In this document: positions 50,085 to 58,009 of the stretch, one piece after another
Layout of the letters: every line of letters starts with the position of its first letter
Numbering within the stretch: position 1 is the first letter of the stretch
Source of the DNA: Micromonospora okii
Lineage (GTDB): Bacteria > Actinomycetota > Actinomycetes > Mycobacteriales > Micromonosporaceae
Direction: 5' to 3'
DNA length: 64,000 nucleotides
NCBI RefSeq assembly: GCF_020884795.1
Contig: NZ_BBZF01000018.1
Coordinates: 265,872-329,871 of the forward strand
Notes under the pieces: generated by a model
The model's database searches: none
Seen by the model: the letters and a program-made list of their open reading frames with translations, nothing else
Told to the model about the DNA's origin: nothing
Program-made: the position numbers and the translations under genes

Positions 50085-51719
50085 TCACCGGCGGCGGGTG
50101 CAGACCTCGCGGCTGCGCCCGACGTGGTCCGCCGACCACACCACCGCGACCGTGAAGCAGTAGTCGCCGGTGCGGTCCAGCTCCTCCACCGACCAGCTCG
50201 TGCTGCCCGGCGGCAGGGTCGCCAGCGGGCGCGGCTGCTGCCCCGACCGGGCGCCGGTGATCACCACCGGCCCGTTCGCGCCCGCCGGGTACGTCCAGCG
50301 CAGCGCGATGCGCTCCCGGTCGTCACTCAGCCGCACCCCACCCGGCGGGGCGCCCGGCGACGCGGCGGCCTTCGGGCCGGCGGACGGCGAGGCGGTGGCC
50401 GAGGGCGCCGGGGCCGGCTCCGGCCCCGAGCCGTCGACCCGGGCCACGCCGGCGATCACCGCCGCCGCCCCGAGCACCACCACGGTCACGCCGCCGAGCA
50501 CCAGCAGCGGGGTGAGCCGGCGCTGCGGGGGCTCGGGCGGGCGCGGCACCACCACCGGCAGCAGCCGGGACGGGTCCGGCCGGACGGCGGGCACGCGCAC
50601 GGGCCGCACCCCCGGGGGCGGCTCGTCGGCGGCCCGCTCCCGGTGTTCCCCGTCCGCCCAGGGGGCGGAGTCCTCCGGTGGCCACCGGTCGCGGTCGCCC
50701 CCGGCGTACGCCGGGTCGCCGGGCTCCGCGAGGGGGGCCGCGTCGTCGGCGGGGAACCGGGGGGCGGGCACCACGGGCGGGGGCGGCCCCTCGTCGGGCG
50801 GCCAGGCCGGCTGGTAGGTCGGCGGTGCGTCGTCGGGCGGCCAGGTCGGCTGGTGCGTCGGCGGCCCCTCGTCGGGCGGCCAGGCCGACTGGTAGGTCGG
50901 CGGTGCGTCGTCGGGCGGCCACGTCGGCTGGTGCGTCGGAGGCCCCTCGGCGGCCGGCGCGACCCGGGCCGCGGGCACCACGGGCTCCTTTGGCGCCTCC
51001 CGCTCCCGGGCGGGGGCCGGGCGGGAGCAGACGTGATCGGGGTTGGCGGCGGCGCGGGCCAGGGCCGCCACCTGCACGGCGAGCGGGTCGTCCACGGCGA
51101 GGTGCTGCCGGCACAGGTCCCGGGCCAGGGCCAGGTTGTCGTGCGCCTCGGCGAACTCCCCGCAGTCGCGCTGCATCGACCCGAGCCGGGCGAGCATCTT
51201 GATGCCGCTGGGATGGCCGTCGCCGTACACCTCGCGGTGCAGCTCCCAGGCGTCCTGCAACCGGTCCCGGGCCACCTCGCACTGGCCCCGGGCGTACTCC
51301 ACAGTGGCCAGGTCGGCGTGGGCGGCCAGCACCCGCAGCGACTCCGGCCCGTCGGACGCGGTCAGCTCGATGACCACGTCGGAGTAGAGCCGGGCGGCGC
51401 GGGCGTGGCTGCCGACCCGGTGCAGCACCGCGGCGAGGGTGGCCGCCGCCGCCACCGTACGCGGGTCGGAGGGGCCGTGCAGCCGGCTCGTCGCCGCGTA
51501 CGCGAAGGCGGCCCAGCCCCGCGCGGAGTGCGGCTCGCCCAGGGCGACCAGGACGCGGGCCTGGAGGCCGGCGGCGTCGGCCACCTCGGGGGAGGCGCTG
51601 TCGGGGTGCGGATCGGCGTCGCTCAACGCGTCGGAGAGCAGTTGCTGCGCACCGGCCAGGTCGCCGGCGGACACCAGTTGGTGCGCCTGGCCGGTCAGAT
51701 CACCGAAGGCGGAGGACAC
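50085..51719 (-). CDS. TPR protein with proline-rich repeats, one membrane segment and FN3-like tail
   Basis: A 544-residue protein in four parts. Residues 1-225 are TPR-like helical repeats (AGDLAGAQQLLSDALSDA; ARGQCEVARDRLQDAWELH). About 235-350 is a Pro-rich region with four tandem 13-residue units alternating GPPTHQPTWPPDD and APPTYQSAWPPDE. A single membrane helix lies near 415-435 (LTPLLVLGGVTVVVLGAAAVIAG). The C-terminal extracellular part is an FN3-like beta sandwich (RIALRWTYPAGANGPVVI). It may link a cytosolic partner to the cell surface. Function unknown. The start is GTG 51719. Confidence 0.75.
   Translation of the reverse strand: MSSAFGDLTGQAHQLVSAGDLAGAQQLLSDALSDADPHPDSASPEVADAAGLQARVLVALGEPHSARGWAAFAYAATSRLHGPSDPRTVAAAATLAAVLHRVGSHARAARLYSDVVIELTASDGPESLRVLAAHADLATVEYARGQCEVARDRLQDAWELHREVYGDGHPSGIKMLARLGSMQRDCGEFAEAHDNLALARDLCRQHLAVDDPLAVQVAALARAAANPDHVCSRPAPAREREAPKEPVVPAARVAPAAEGPPTHQPTWPPDDAPPTYQSAWPPDEGPPTHQPTWPPDDAPPTYQPAWPPDEGPPPPVVPAPRFPADDAAPLAEPGDPAYAGGDRDRWPPEDSAPWADGEHRERAADEPPPGVRPVRVPAVRPDPSRLLPVVVPRPPEPPQRRLTPLLVLGGVTVVVLGAAAVIAGVARVDGSGPEPAPAPSATASPSAGPKAAASPGAPPGGVRLSDDRERIALRWTYPAGANGPVVITGARSGQQPRPLATLPPGSTSWSVEELDRTGDYCFTVAVVWSADHVGRSREVCTRRR
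50780..50950. repeat. 39-bp tandem repeats coding for the Pro/Trp units
   Basis: Four in-frame 39-base units inside the TPR protein gene, arranged as two near-identical 78-base pairs (units 1 and 3, and 2 and 4, are the closest). The number may vary between strains. Confidence 0.75.
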
Positions 51720-51779
51720 GCCCCATCGTGGCCGTCCCGCGACAATATGTACAACCCCCCGAGGATCGCGATTCGGTCG

Positions 51780-52229
51780 TCATCCGGTCAGGTGGTCCGC
51801 GAGCGCCTCGCTGATCCGGCGCAACTGGTCTGCCTGGGCGGGGCTGAGCGCGTCGAAGAGATACCGGCGTACCCCCTCGACGTGGCCGGGCGCGGCGGCG
51901 GCGAGCGCGGCGAAGCCGGCGTCGGTGAGCACGGCGACCTGCCCGCGCCGGTCGGTGGGGCACTCCTCGCGGTGGACCCAGCCGGACGCCTCCAGCCGCG
52001 CGGCGGCGTGCGACAGGCGACTGCGCGAGGAGCCGGTGACGTCGGCCAGCTCGCTCATCCGCAGCCGGCGGTCGGGCGCCTCGGAGAGCCGCACCAGGAT
52101 CTCGTAGTAGGCGTGCGGCATCCCCGCGTCGCGTTGCAGCTCGCGGTCGAGCGCGTCCATCAGCGCCCGGGAGGCGGTCAGGTACGCCCGCCACGTGCGC
52201 TGCTCGTCCGGGTCCAGCCAGCGGGTCAT
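51780..52229 (-). CDS. MarR-family transcriptional regulator
   Basis: A 149-residue winged-helix protein. The recognition region is LRMSELADVTGSSRSRLSHA, and the wing is GWVHREECPTDRRGQVAVLT, with the DRR motif. ATG 52229 (MTRWLDPDEQ) is preferred; an in-frame ATG at 52250 adds seven residues. It diverges from a VOC dioxygenase-like gene. A palindrome between them (52252-52265) is the likely operator, so the pair probably senses a phenolic or electrophilic compound that the VOC protein handles. Confidence 0.92.
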   Translation of the reverse strand: MTRWLDPDEQRTWRAYLTASRALMDALDRELQRDAGMPHAYYEILVRLSEAPDRRLRMSELADVTGSSRSRLSHAAARLEASGWVHREECPTDRRGQVAVLTDAGFAALAAAAPGHVEGVRRYLFDALSPAQADQLRRISEALADHLTG

Positions 52230-52251
52230 GGCTCCCAGCATAACCGACATT

Positions 52252-52265
52252 GTTGAACGCTCAAC
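52252..52265. promoter_or_regulatory. MarR-type operator GTTGA-N4-TCAAC
   Basis: A perfect 5-base-arm palindrome (GTTGAACGCTCAAC) in the divergent region between the MarR gene and the VOC gene, of the sort MarR dimers bind. Confidence 0.65.
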
Positions 52266-52288
52266 TAAACCGCGCTACGGTGGGGCGC

Positions 52289-52810
52289 ATGGGAATCCAC
52301 CGCCTCAACCACGCCGTCCTCTACGTCGGCGACCTGGCCCGCAGCGTCGCGTTCTACCGCGACGTGCTGGGCTTCCGCGTCATCCCGATGACCCCGGACG
52401 GTTTCCGGGGCGCGGCCTTCCTCCAGGCCCCCGGCTCCACCAACGACCACGACCTCGGACTGTTCGAGGTCGGGCAGGCGGCGGGGCGCTCCACCGCCGG
52501 CCGGGGTGCCGTCGGCCTCTACCACCTGGCCTGGGAGGTCGACACCCTCGACGAGCTGGCCGCCACCGCCGAGCGGCTCGCCGCCGCCGGGGCGCTCGTG
52601 GGCAGCTCCGACCACGGCACCACCAAGAGCCTCTACGGGCAGGACCCCGACGGGCTGGAGTTCGAGATCGTCTGGCTGGTGCCGGCCGACCGGCTCGACG
52701 ACGCCGCCCTGGCCGCCCGCAAGCGGATCGGCCGCCTCGACCTCGACCGCGAGCGGCAGCGCTACGGCGGGCAGACCCGGGGCGGCGTCGGGATCTCCGT
52801 CCCGGCCTGA
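52289..52810 (+). CDS. VOC-family protein (ring-cleavage dioxygenase/glyoxalase fold)
   Basis: A 173-residue protein with two beta-alpha-beta-beta-beta units. NHAVLYVGDLARSVAFYRDVLGF contains the first metal His, YHLAWEVDTLDEL the second, and DPDGLEFEIVWL the Glu ligand. The arrangement is that of type I extradiol dioxygenase-like or glyoxalase proteins. ATG 52289 is preferred; an upstream in-frame ATG at 52250 would lie on the operator. Regulation by the divergent MarR protein is probable. Substrate unknown. Confidence 0.88.
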   Translation: MGIHRLNHAVLYVGDLARSVAFYRDVLGFRVIPMTPDGFRGAAFLQAPGSTNDHDLGLFEVGQAAGRSTAGRGAVGLYHLAWEVDTLDELAATAERLAAAGALVGSSDHGTTKSLYGQDPDGLEFEIVWLVPADRLDDAALAARKRIGRLDLDRERQRYGGQTRGGVGISVPA

Positions 52811-52879
52811 TCCCGTTTGGGGGCATCGGGATCGGCGACCCCGGGGCCGGGCCGGCGGGGCGTGCGGTAGAACGGCAGG

Positions 52880-53902
52880 ATGTCGACCCACACCGTCCCG
52901 CGCGACCTGCTCGTCCGCCAGCTCGACGCCTGGCTGCCCGCGGCGCTGCAACGCTCGCGCCGGGCCACCCTCGCCCTCGCGTACGCCGGAACCGGCGCCG
53001 AGGGCGCGGACGCCGCGCTGCGGGCGGTGGGGGAGCACGCCGACCGGCTGCGCGGGTTCCGGCTCACCGTTCTCGTGCTCGCCGAGGGCGACGAGGGCCT
53101 GCCGGCGCGGCTCGGTGCGGCCGAGGCGGGGCTGCCCGCCGAGGTTGCCGTGCACGTCGTGCCCGGCGGCCCGGAGCGGCTGCCGGTGGCGCTCAAGGCG
53201 GCCGGGGCAGCCGGCGCCCCGCTGCTCACCCTGGCCCACGGTGCCGCCCCGACCCCGGCGCTGCTGGCCGCCGCCCGGGTCGGCCGCCCGGCCGACCTGC
53301 TGCTGGTCGCCGGGCCGGGCGCGTCCCTGCGACCGGCGCTGGAGGCGGCCGGTTTCCCGCTCGTGGCCGAGGTCGACCTGCTCCCCGACCCGGAACCGGC
53401 GCAGCCGGGGCTGGTTGGCAGGGCGGAGCCGGAGCTAACGCAGTCGGAGCCCGCGCAGTCGGGCGAGGCGCAGGCCGAGGCGGGGAGCGGGGCGGCCGAC
53501 GCCGGGCGGCGGGTCGCGTTCGCCACCGGATCGGACCGCAGCCTCCAGGCGTTCAAGGACGGGCTCTGGGCGGCCGGCGAGCGCGCCGGCGTCCGCTACC
53601 GCGACCCGGCGGCCCCCGGTGACCGGGCCCCGGCGGTCACTCCGACCCCGGCCGCCGCGCCTGCCCCCGAGCTCGAATCGCTGCGCCGGGCGATCCTCGC
53701 CGAGCTGGGCCGCTCCGGCCCGCGCACCGTCACCGAGCTGCGCCGGTACGCCCTCACCTCGACGCCCTACCGGTCCGCGGACGCGACCCGGGTGCTCACC
53801 GCCCTGCTCGAATCCGGGGCGGTGACCCGGGAACCCGCGCACGGCCGGCTCGGCGGCGACGTGCTGATCAGCGCCGCCCCCGGGGCCGGCCCGGTCGTCT
53901 AG
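52880..53902 (+). CDS. Conserved-looking protein with C-terminal winged-helix-like region, unknown function
   Basis: A 340-residue protein I cannot assign. The N-terminal 170 residues look like an alpha/beta domain (PAALQRSRRATLALAYAGT; LTVLVLAEGDEGLPARLG). A low-complexity segment rich in Glu, Ala and Gln follows (about 175-215), then an Ala/Pro stretch. The C-terminal 70 residues resemble a winged helix (LRRAILAELGRSGPRTVTEL, then SADATRVLTALLESGAVTRE). It could be a DNA- or partner-binding adaptor. The gene is followed by a very strong terminator. Confidence 0.6.
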   Translation: MSTHTVPRDLLVRQLDAWLPAALQRSRRATLALAYAGTGAEGADAALRAVGEHADRLRGFRLTVLVLAEGDEGLPARLGAAEAGLPAEVAVHVVPGGPERLPVALKAAGAAGAPLLTLAHGAAPTPALLAAARVGRPADLLLVAGPGASLRPALEAAGFPLVAEVDLLPDPEPAQPGLVGRAEPELTQSEPAQSGEAQAEAGSGAADAGRRVAFATGSDRSLQAFKDGLWAAGERAGVRYRDPAAPGDRAPAVTPTPAAAPAPELESLRRAILAELGRSGPRTVTELRRYALTSTPYRSADATRVLTALLESGAVTREPAHGRLGGDVLISAAPGAGPVV

Positions 53903-53934
53903 GCCGCGCCCGGCGACGGCGAGGGCCCCGACAC

Positions 53935-53971
53935 CGAACGGGGCGCCGGTGACCCACCGGCGCCCCGTTCG
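53935..53971. terminator. Bidirectional terminator
   Basis: A 17-bp perfect stem (53935-53951 with 53955-53971; CGAACGGGGCGCCGGTG and complement) with a three-base loop, between two convergent genes. Confidence 0.85.
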
Positions 53972-53983
53972 ACCTCGGGATCG

Positions 53984-54163
53984 TCAGGCCCGGGACTTGT
54001 CCTGCTTCCACGACAGCGGGCCCGGCAGGTCGACGCGGTGCGCCTTGGCCCGCGAGTTCCAGGACCAGCGGCCGATCTTGATGCTCCACGAGGAGAAGCC
54101 GTTCTCCGTGAAGTTCAGGATGATCGGGCCGTACTTCTTGCGCTTGCGAAACATCAGGCCCAT
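53984..54163 (-). CDS. Small DUF4236-like protein
   Basis: A 59-residue protein starting at ATG 54163 with AAGGGAG upstream. The sequence MGLMFRKRKKYGPIILNFTE, followed by NGFSSWSIKIGRWSWNSR, has the pattern of DUF4236 proteins: a basic F-R-K entry, then alternating beta residues with a Gly-x-Ser core. Family members have no known function. The very even pattern and good ribosome site support a real gene. It is monocistronic, and a terminator follows. Confidence 0.75.
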   Translation of the reverse strand: MGLMFRKRKKYGPIILNFTENGFSSWSIKIGRWSWNSRAKAHRVDLPGPLSWKQDKSRA

Positions 54164-54408
54164 CGCGGGCTCCCTTCGTGAGCGTTCCCTGCCGTGTCGA
54201 CATCGAACATGCCCGAACCGGCGTTCTGCGAAACCCACGACCGTCCGCACCGGACGGTGCCTCCGGCGGTCGGCAATGCATATCCACCCGATAGGTCTTG
54301 CGAGCTGGTTTACGCTGCTGGACGGGGAATCGGAGAGGGGAAGCCACGCGTGTCTCATATTATGGAAGGGTGTTGACCGGCTGCGTGGAGCGCCGTCAAC
54401 ATGAGGTC

Positions 54409-54486
54409 ATGTCGCAGCGGGACGAGCCTCTCCTCACCGCTCGCGTCTACGTCGACCTGGTCCGGCACGCGAGCGCGCTCTGTTGA
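54409..54486 (+). CDS. Cysteine-ending leader peptide of a sulfur-related operon
   Basis: A 25-codon gene (ATG 54409, GAGG just upstream) whose product ends in VDLVRHASALC, with Cys as the last codon before TGA. This is the pattern of the short leader peptides that precede cysteine and sulfur genes in streptomycetes and mycobacteria. There, slow translation of the terminal Cys codon(s) is thought to control the downstream operon. The ATPase gene lies 150 bases on. In between, GGCCGCC at 54508-54514 can pair with 54556-54562, while an overlapping arm (54507-54512) can pair with 54542-54547. Two exclusive hairpins are thus possible. TATTAT at 54358-54363 is a possible -10. Confidence 0.8.
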   Translation: MSQRDEPLLTARVYVDLVRHASALC

Positions 54487-54636
54487 GCTGACCGGTTCCT
54501 CCGGCCCGGCCGCCGTCACCGCGCTTCCCACGCCTCCCGAGCGGCCGGCGCGACGGGCGGCCACGACGCCCCGACCGCGGGCCCCTCGCCGCTCCGCCCC
54601 GGCCCCATCGCCTCGCGGACAGATCAGGAGACAGCC

Positions 54637-55755
54637 GTGTCCCCATCCCCGCAGCCACCGCGTCCCCTCGCCCGCGTCCCCACCCCGCCGGCCCGGCCCC
54701 ACTCCGGCCGGCCACGGCGGGCCCGCACCGGAGCCGTCCTGTTCGACGGGGTGACGAAGACCTTCCCGGCCCGCACCACCGGGCGTGGAGCCGTCGGTGC
54801 CGTCACCGCCCTGGACCGGCTCACCCTCGGGGTGAGCCCCGGTGAGTTCCTGGTCGTCGTCGGCCCCGCCGGCTGCGGCAAGTCCACGCTGCTCGACCTG
54901 CTCGGCGGGCTGGCCCGGCCCACCTCGGGGCGGGTGCTGGTCGACGGCCGGCCGGTCACCGGCCCGGGCCCCGACCGGGGCCTCGTCTACCCGCAGTCCG
55001 GGCCGCTGCCCTGGCGCACCGCCGCCGGCAACGTCGCGTTCGGGCTGGCCGCCCGGGGGGTGCCGCCCGCCGAGCGGCCCGACCTGACCGCCCACCACCT
55101 GGAGCTGGCCGGCCTCGCCGGGGTGGCCGACCGGTACCCGCACGAACTCCCCGCCGGCCTGCGGCGGCGCGTCGCCCTCGCCCGCAGCCTCGCGTACGGC
55201 CCGTCGGTCCTGCTGCTCGACGAGCCGCTCGCCGCGCTCGACCCGGCCGCCCGCGACGCCGCGCAGGCGGACCTGGCCCGCGTCCTGGCCCGTGCGGGCA
55301 CCACGGTCGTCCTCGCCACCCGCGACGTCGACCGGGCCGTCCACCTCGGTCAACGGGTCGCGGTGCTGACCGCCGGGCGGGTCGGGCGGGTCGTCGACGT
55401 CCGCCTCGGTGACCGGGGCGCGGCGGGGACGATCCGCTCCTCCGCCGCCTTCCGCCGTCACCGGGACGAGATCACGGCGTTGCTCCACGACGGGGCCCGG
55501 AACGCCCGGGCCGCCGGCCGTACCCCCGCCCGGCCCACGACCGTCCCCGCCAATCGCACGCCCGACCTGCCCACGACCCCCGCCGCCGCCCGGGCGGCCC
55601 GCCCCGAGGAGCCCCCGTTGGCCGACGCCACCGAACGTCCCACCCGACTGTCCGTCCCGTCCGCCGCGCTGCCGTCGTCCCCGGCCACCCGGCCCGCCGC
55701 GCTCCCGCCGTCCTGCGCCCGCCCGGCCGGCCCGTCCGGCGGAGCGACAGCGTGA
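54637..55755 (+). CDS. ABC transporter ATPase, SsuB/TauB-like, with long Pro/Ala tail
   Basis: A 372-residue protein. After a Pro-rich start, the nucleotide-binding domain covers about 30-255: Walker A VVGPAGCGKSTLLDLLGG, Q-loop VYPQSGPLPW, Walker B VLLLDEPLAALDP and the switch region TRDVDRAVHLGQRVAVL. The signature loop is altered (LPAGLRRRVALARS, LSGGQ expected) and the switch His is replaced by Asp (TRDVDRA). The last 100 residues are Ala/Pro/Thr-rich and probably disordered. The SsuB/TauB type and the Cys leader suggest sulfonate or sulfur-compound uptake. No permease or binding protein is adjacent, so it must work with distant subunits or have lost that role. GTG 54637 follows CAGGAGA. 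Confidence 0.82.
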   Translation: MSPSPQPPRPLARVPTPPARPHSGRPRRARTGAVLFDGVTKTFPARTTGRGAVGAVTALDRLTLGVSPGEFLVVVGPAGCGKSTLLDLLGGLARPTSGRVLVDGRPVTGPGPDRGLVYPQSGPLPWRTAAGNVAFGLAARGVPPAERPDLTAHHLELAGLAGVADRYPHELPAGLRRRVALARSLAYGPSVLLLDEPLAALDPAARDAAQADLARVLARAGTTVVLATRDVDRAVHLGQRVAVLTAGRVGRVVDVRLGDRGAAGTIRSSAAFRRHRDEITALLHDGARNARAAGRTPARPTTVPANRTPDLPTTPAAARAARPEEPPLADATERPTRLSVPSAALPSSPATRPAALPPSCARPAGPSGGATA

Positions 55756-56303
55756 CCGCCCTGGACCGGCGCAGCCCCGTCGAGCTGCGCCCGGTCGACG
55801 CCGACCTGTTCCGGGCCCTGCTGCGTCGGCGGGCGAAGACCGTCGCCGTGGTCACCGCGCCCGGCCGACGCGCCCGCCGGGGCCGGCCCGCGCTGCCCCC
55901 GGCCGGGTTCACCGCCGCCTCGTTCGCCCCCGTGTCGGTGGAGCCGCCGCTGGTCTCGTTCTGCGTCGGCCGGTCGTCGCCGAGCCTGCCCACCGTCGAC
56001 CACGCCGAGCACGTGGCGGTGCACCTGCTCGCCGCCGACCAGCCGGGGGAGGCCCCGGCCCTCGCCGCCGACGGGTTCGCCGACAGTTCCGTCGACGGGT
56101 TCGCCGCGCGTTCCGGCTGGACGCCCGGCCCGTTCGGGGTGCCGCTGGTCGACGGGGCGCTCGCGGTGCTGCTGTGCCGGACCGTGCACCGGGTGGCGGC
56201 GGGCGACCACGCCCTCGTCATCGCCGAACCGCTGGCCCTGGGAGTGGGGGAGGGTGGCGACGTGCCGACGCGTGGTTACGCCGCGCCCGTCGGCCTCCGC
56301 TGA
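55752..56303 (+). CDS. Flavin reductase-like protein
   Basis: A 183-residue FMN-binding split-barrel protein. FRALLRRRAKTVAVVTAPG, PAGFTAASFAPVSVEPPLVS, HVAVHLLAADQ and FAARSGWTPGPFGVPLVDGA fit the flavin reductase domain of two-component monooxygenases. In sulfonate metabolism such a reductase feeds FMNH2 to an SsuD-type monooxygenase, which is not in the window. GTG 55752 overlaps the ATPase stop (GTGA), so it is in the same Cys-leader operon. Confidence 0.87.
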   Translation: MTALDRRSPVELRPVDADLFRALLRRRAKTVAVVTAPGRRARRGRPALPPAGFTAASFAPVSVEPPLVSFCVGRSSPSLPTVDHAEHVAVHLLAADQPGEAPALAADGFADSSVDGFAARSGWTPGPFGVPLVDGALAVLLCRTVHRVAAGDHALVIAEPLALGVGEGGDVPTRGYAAPVGLR

Positions 56304-56331
56304 CCCGGGCCGGCCGCCGGACCCGACCGCC

Positions 56332-56787
56332 TCAGCGGGGTTCCCAGGCGTCGGGGCGGGCGATCAGGCGGCGGACGTGCCCCGGCAGCCGGCCGCTGGT
56401 CATCTCGGCCAGGCTCACCTCGTCGACCACCTGCCGCACCGCCGCGCGGACGGCCACCCACAGCCGGGGCAGGTTCTCCGCCGCCCCCTCGTAGCTGGTC
56501 TCCTCGGGCCGTCGGCCGCGCACCCCGGCCAGCGGGCCGTCGACCGCGCGCAGGACCGCCCCGATGGTGATCTCCTTCGGCGGCCGGGCCAGCGTGTAGC
56601 CGCCCTCGGCGCCCCGCTGGGCGCGCACCAGCCCGGCCCGGCGTAGGTCGGCGAGGACCGCCTCGAGGAACTTGCGCGGCATGTCCTGCTCCGCGGCGAT
56701 GGCCTGGGTGGACAGCAGTGAGGGGTACGCGGTGGCGAGGCTCAGGGCCGCCCGTACCGCGTAGTCGCCGCGCGCCGAAATTTGCAC
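56332..56787 (-). CDS. Rrf2-family transcriptional regulator
   Basis: A 151-residue winged-helix protein: VQISARGDYAVRAALSLA, STQAIAAEQDMPRKFLEAVL as the HTH, and AQRGAEGGYTLARPPKEITI as the wing. It has no cysteine at all, so it cannot bind an Fe-S cluster as IscR or NsrR do. That favours a CymR-like sensor of sulfur or cysteine status. It converges on the flavin reductase gene. The start is GTG 56787, preceded by the AraC gene on the same strand only seven bases away. Confidence 0.9.
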   Translation of the reverse strand: MQISARGDYAVRAALSLATAYPSLLSTQAIAAEQDMPRKFLEAVLADLRRAGLVRAQRGAEGGYTLARPPKEITIGAVLRAVDGPLAGVRGRRPEETSYEGAAENLPRLWVAVRAAVRQVVDEVSLAEMTSGRLPGHVRRLIARPDAWEPR

Positions 56788-56794
56788 CCTGACA

Positions 56795-57832
56795 TCATGC
56801 CCGGCCCGGCTGTTCGGCCGGCTCTGTGGGCTGCCGGGGCCGCACGATGCGGGCGGTCGGCGCCGCGTCCCGGCCGTTCGCCGCCCCGGCCCGCGCCGCC
56901 CGGAACACACCCGGGCTCACCCCGACCTCCCGGGTGAAGAAGCGGCCGAAGTTCGTCGGCTCCGGGAAGCCGAGCCGGCGGCCGATCCGCGCGATCGGCT
57001 CGTCGGTGGCGGCGAGCAGCCGGCGGGCCTGGAGCGCCACCCGGTCGTCGATCACCTGCTTCGCGCTGCGCCCGGTCACCGCCAGGCAGGCCCGGGTGAG
57101 GGTACGCACCGAGCAGCCGAGCCGCGCCGCGTAGTCCTCCACCCGGCGGGTGTGCTGGTAGCGGCGCTCGACCTCCTGACAGAGCCGGTGGAAGGTGACG
57201 CTCTCGGCGCGCCGCCCGGCCCCGGCGCCGCCTCCGGGCCCGGCCGGATCGGCGTCCCCCGGGTCGGCCTGCGCCGACGCGGGGGCGAGCAGGGTGAGCC
57301 GCAGCAGCAGCACGGCGAGCTGGTGGCGCAGCAGCGCGCGGACGGCGGGCCCGTCCGCCAGCCGCCGGCAGTCCGCCGCGAGCTGGGCCACCTCGTTGGC
57401 CACCGCGGTCCCGTCCGCGCCGGCGAGCTGCCGGTACGCGGGCACGCCGTCGGCGTCGACGTCGAGCCCGCGCAGGGCGGTAGCCGTCCAGCGGAGCACC
57501 ACGGCGTCGAGCTGGGGGCCAGCGCAGCGCAGCGCCTGGCCGGGGCGCACCCGGAGCAGGGTGCCGGCGCGGCAGGGCAGCGGCCGGAAGTCCAGCTCGG
57601 CGGTGCCGTGGCCGCCGGTGAACAGGACGACCAGCTCCGCGTCGGACAGGACGGGACGCCGCCAGCCGGGTTCCGCGGCGAGGTCGCCGAGGGTGAGCGC
57701 CGCGATGTCGGTGGGCGGACCCGGCGGGTCGGCCGGTGCCGCCGGTGCGCCGGGGCGGGTCGCCGCCGTGGGGGGTGTCACGAGGTCGGAACGGGTTGCC
57801 GGGGAGAGCGGACCGGAAGGGACCATCGTCAT
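56795..57832 (-). CDS. AraC-family transcriptional regulator
   Basis: A 345-residue protein. The N-terminal cupin-like sensing region (about 55-140) has LLRVRPGQALRCAGP. A helical middle follows, then a double HTH at about 225-325: VEDYAARLGCSVRTLTRACL, then DEPIARIGRRLGFPEPTNFGRFFTREVG. The 40 residues at each end are Pro/Ala-rich. ATG 57832 is used; an ATG two codons in (57826) is equally possible. It diverges from an SDR gene that it may regulate and is seven bases ahead of the Rrf2 gene, so the two regulators may be co-transcribed. Confidence 0.9.
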   Translation of the reverse strand: MTMVPSGPLSPATRSDLVTPPTAATRPGAPAAPADPPGPPTDIAALTLGDLAAEPGWRRPVLSDAELVVLFTGGHGTAELDFRPLPCRAGTLLRVRPGQALRCAGPQLDAVVLRWTATALRGLDVDADGVPAYRQLAGADGTAVANEVAQLAADCRRLADGPAVRALLRHQLAVLLLRLTLLAPASAQADPGDADPAGPGGGAGAGRRAESVTFHRLCQEVERRYQHTRRVEDYAARLGCSVRTLTRACLAVTGRSAKQVIDDRVALQARRLLAATDEPIARIGRRLGFPEPTNFGRFFTREVGVSPGVFRAARAGAANGRDAAPTARIVRPRQPTEPAEQPGRA

Positions 57833-58009
57833 CGACGGTATCCCGCGTGCGGGACACTCGCATCTCGACCGGATTGTCGGCGGGCGGCTTGTCGGGGCGC
57901 GGCGGCCGGGCTAGGTTACCGGTCGGTTACCCCCGGCCGCCGACCGCGCGGCGCCGCCCCCGACGAGGGCCCGGCGGGAGCACCGGCGGCCCCGGCGAAC
58001 AGCGATGGG

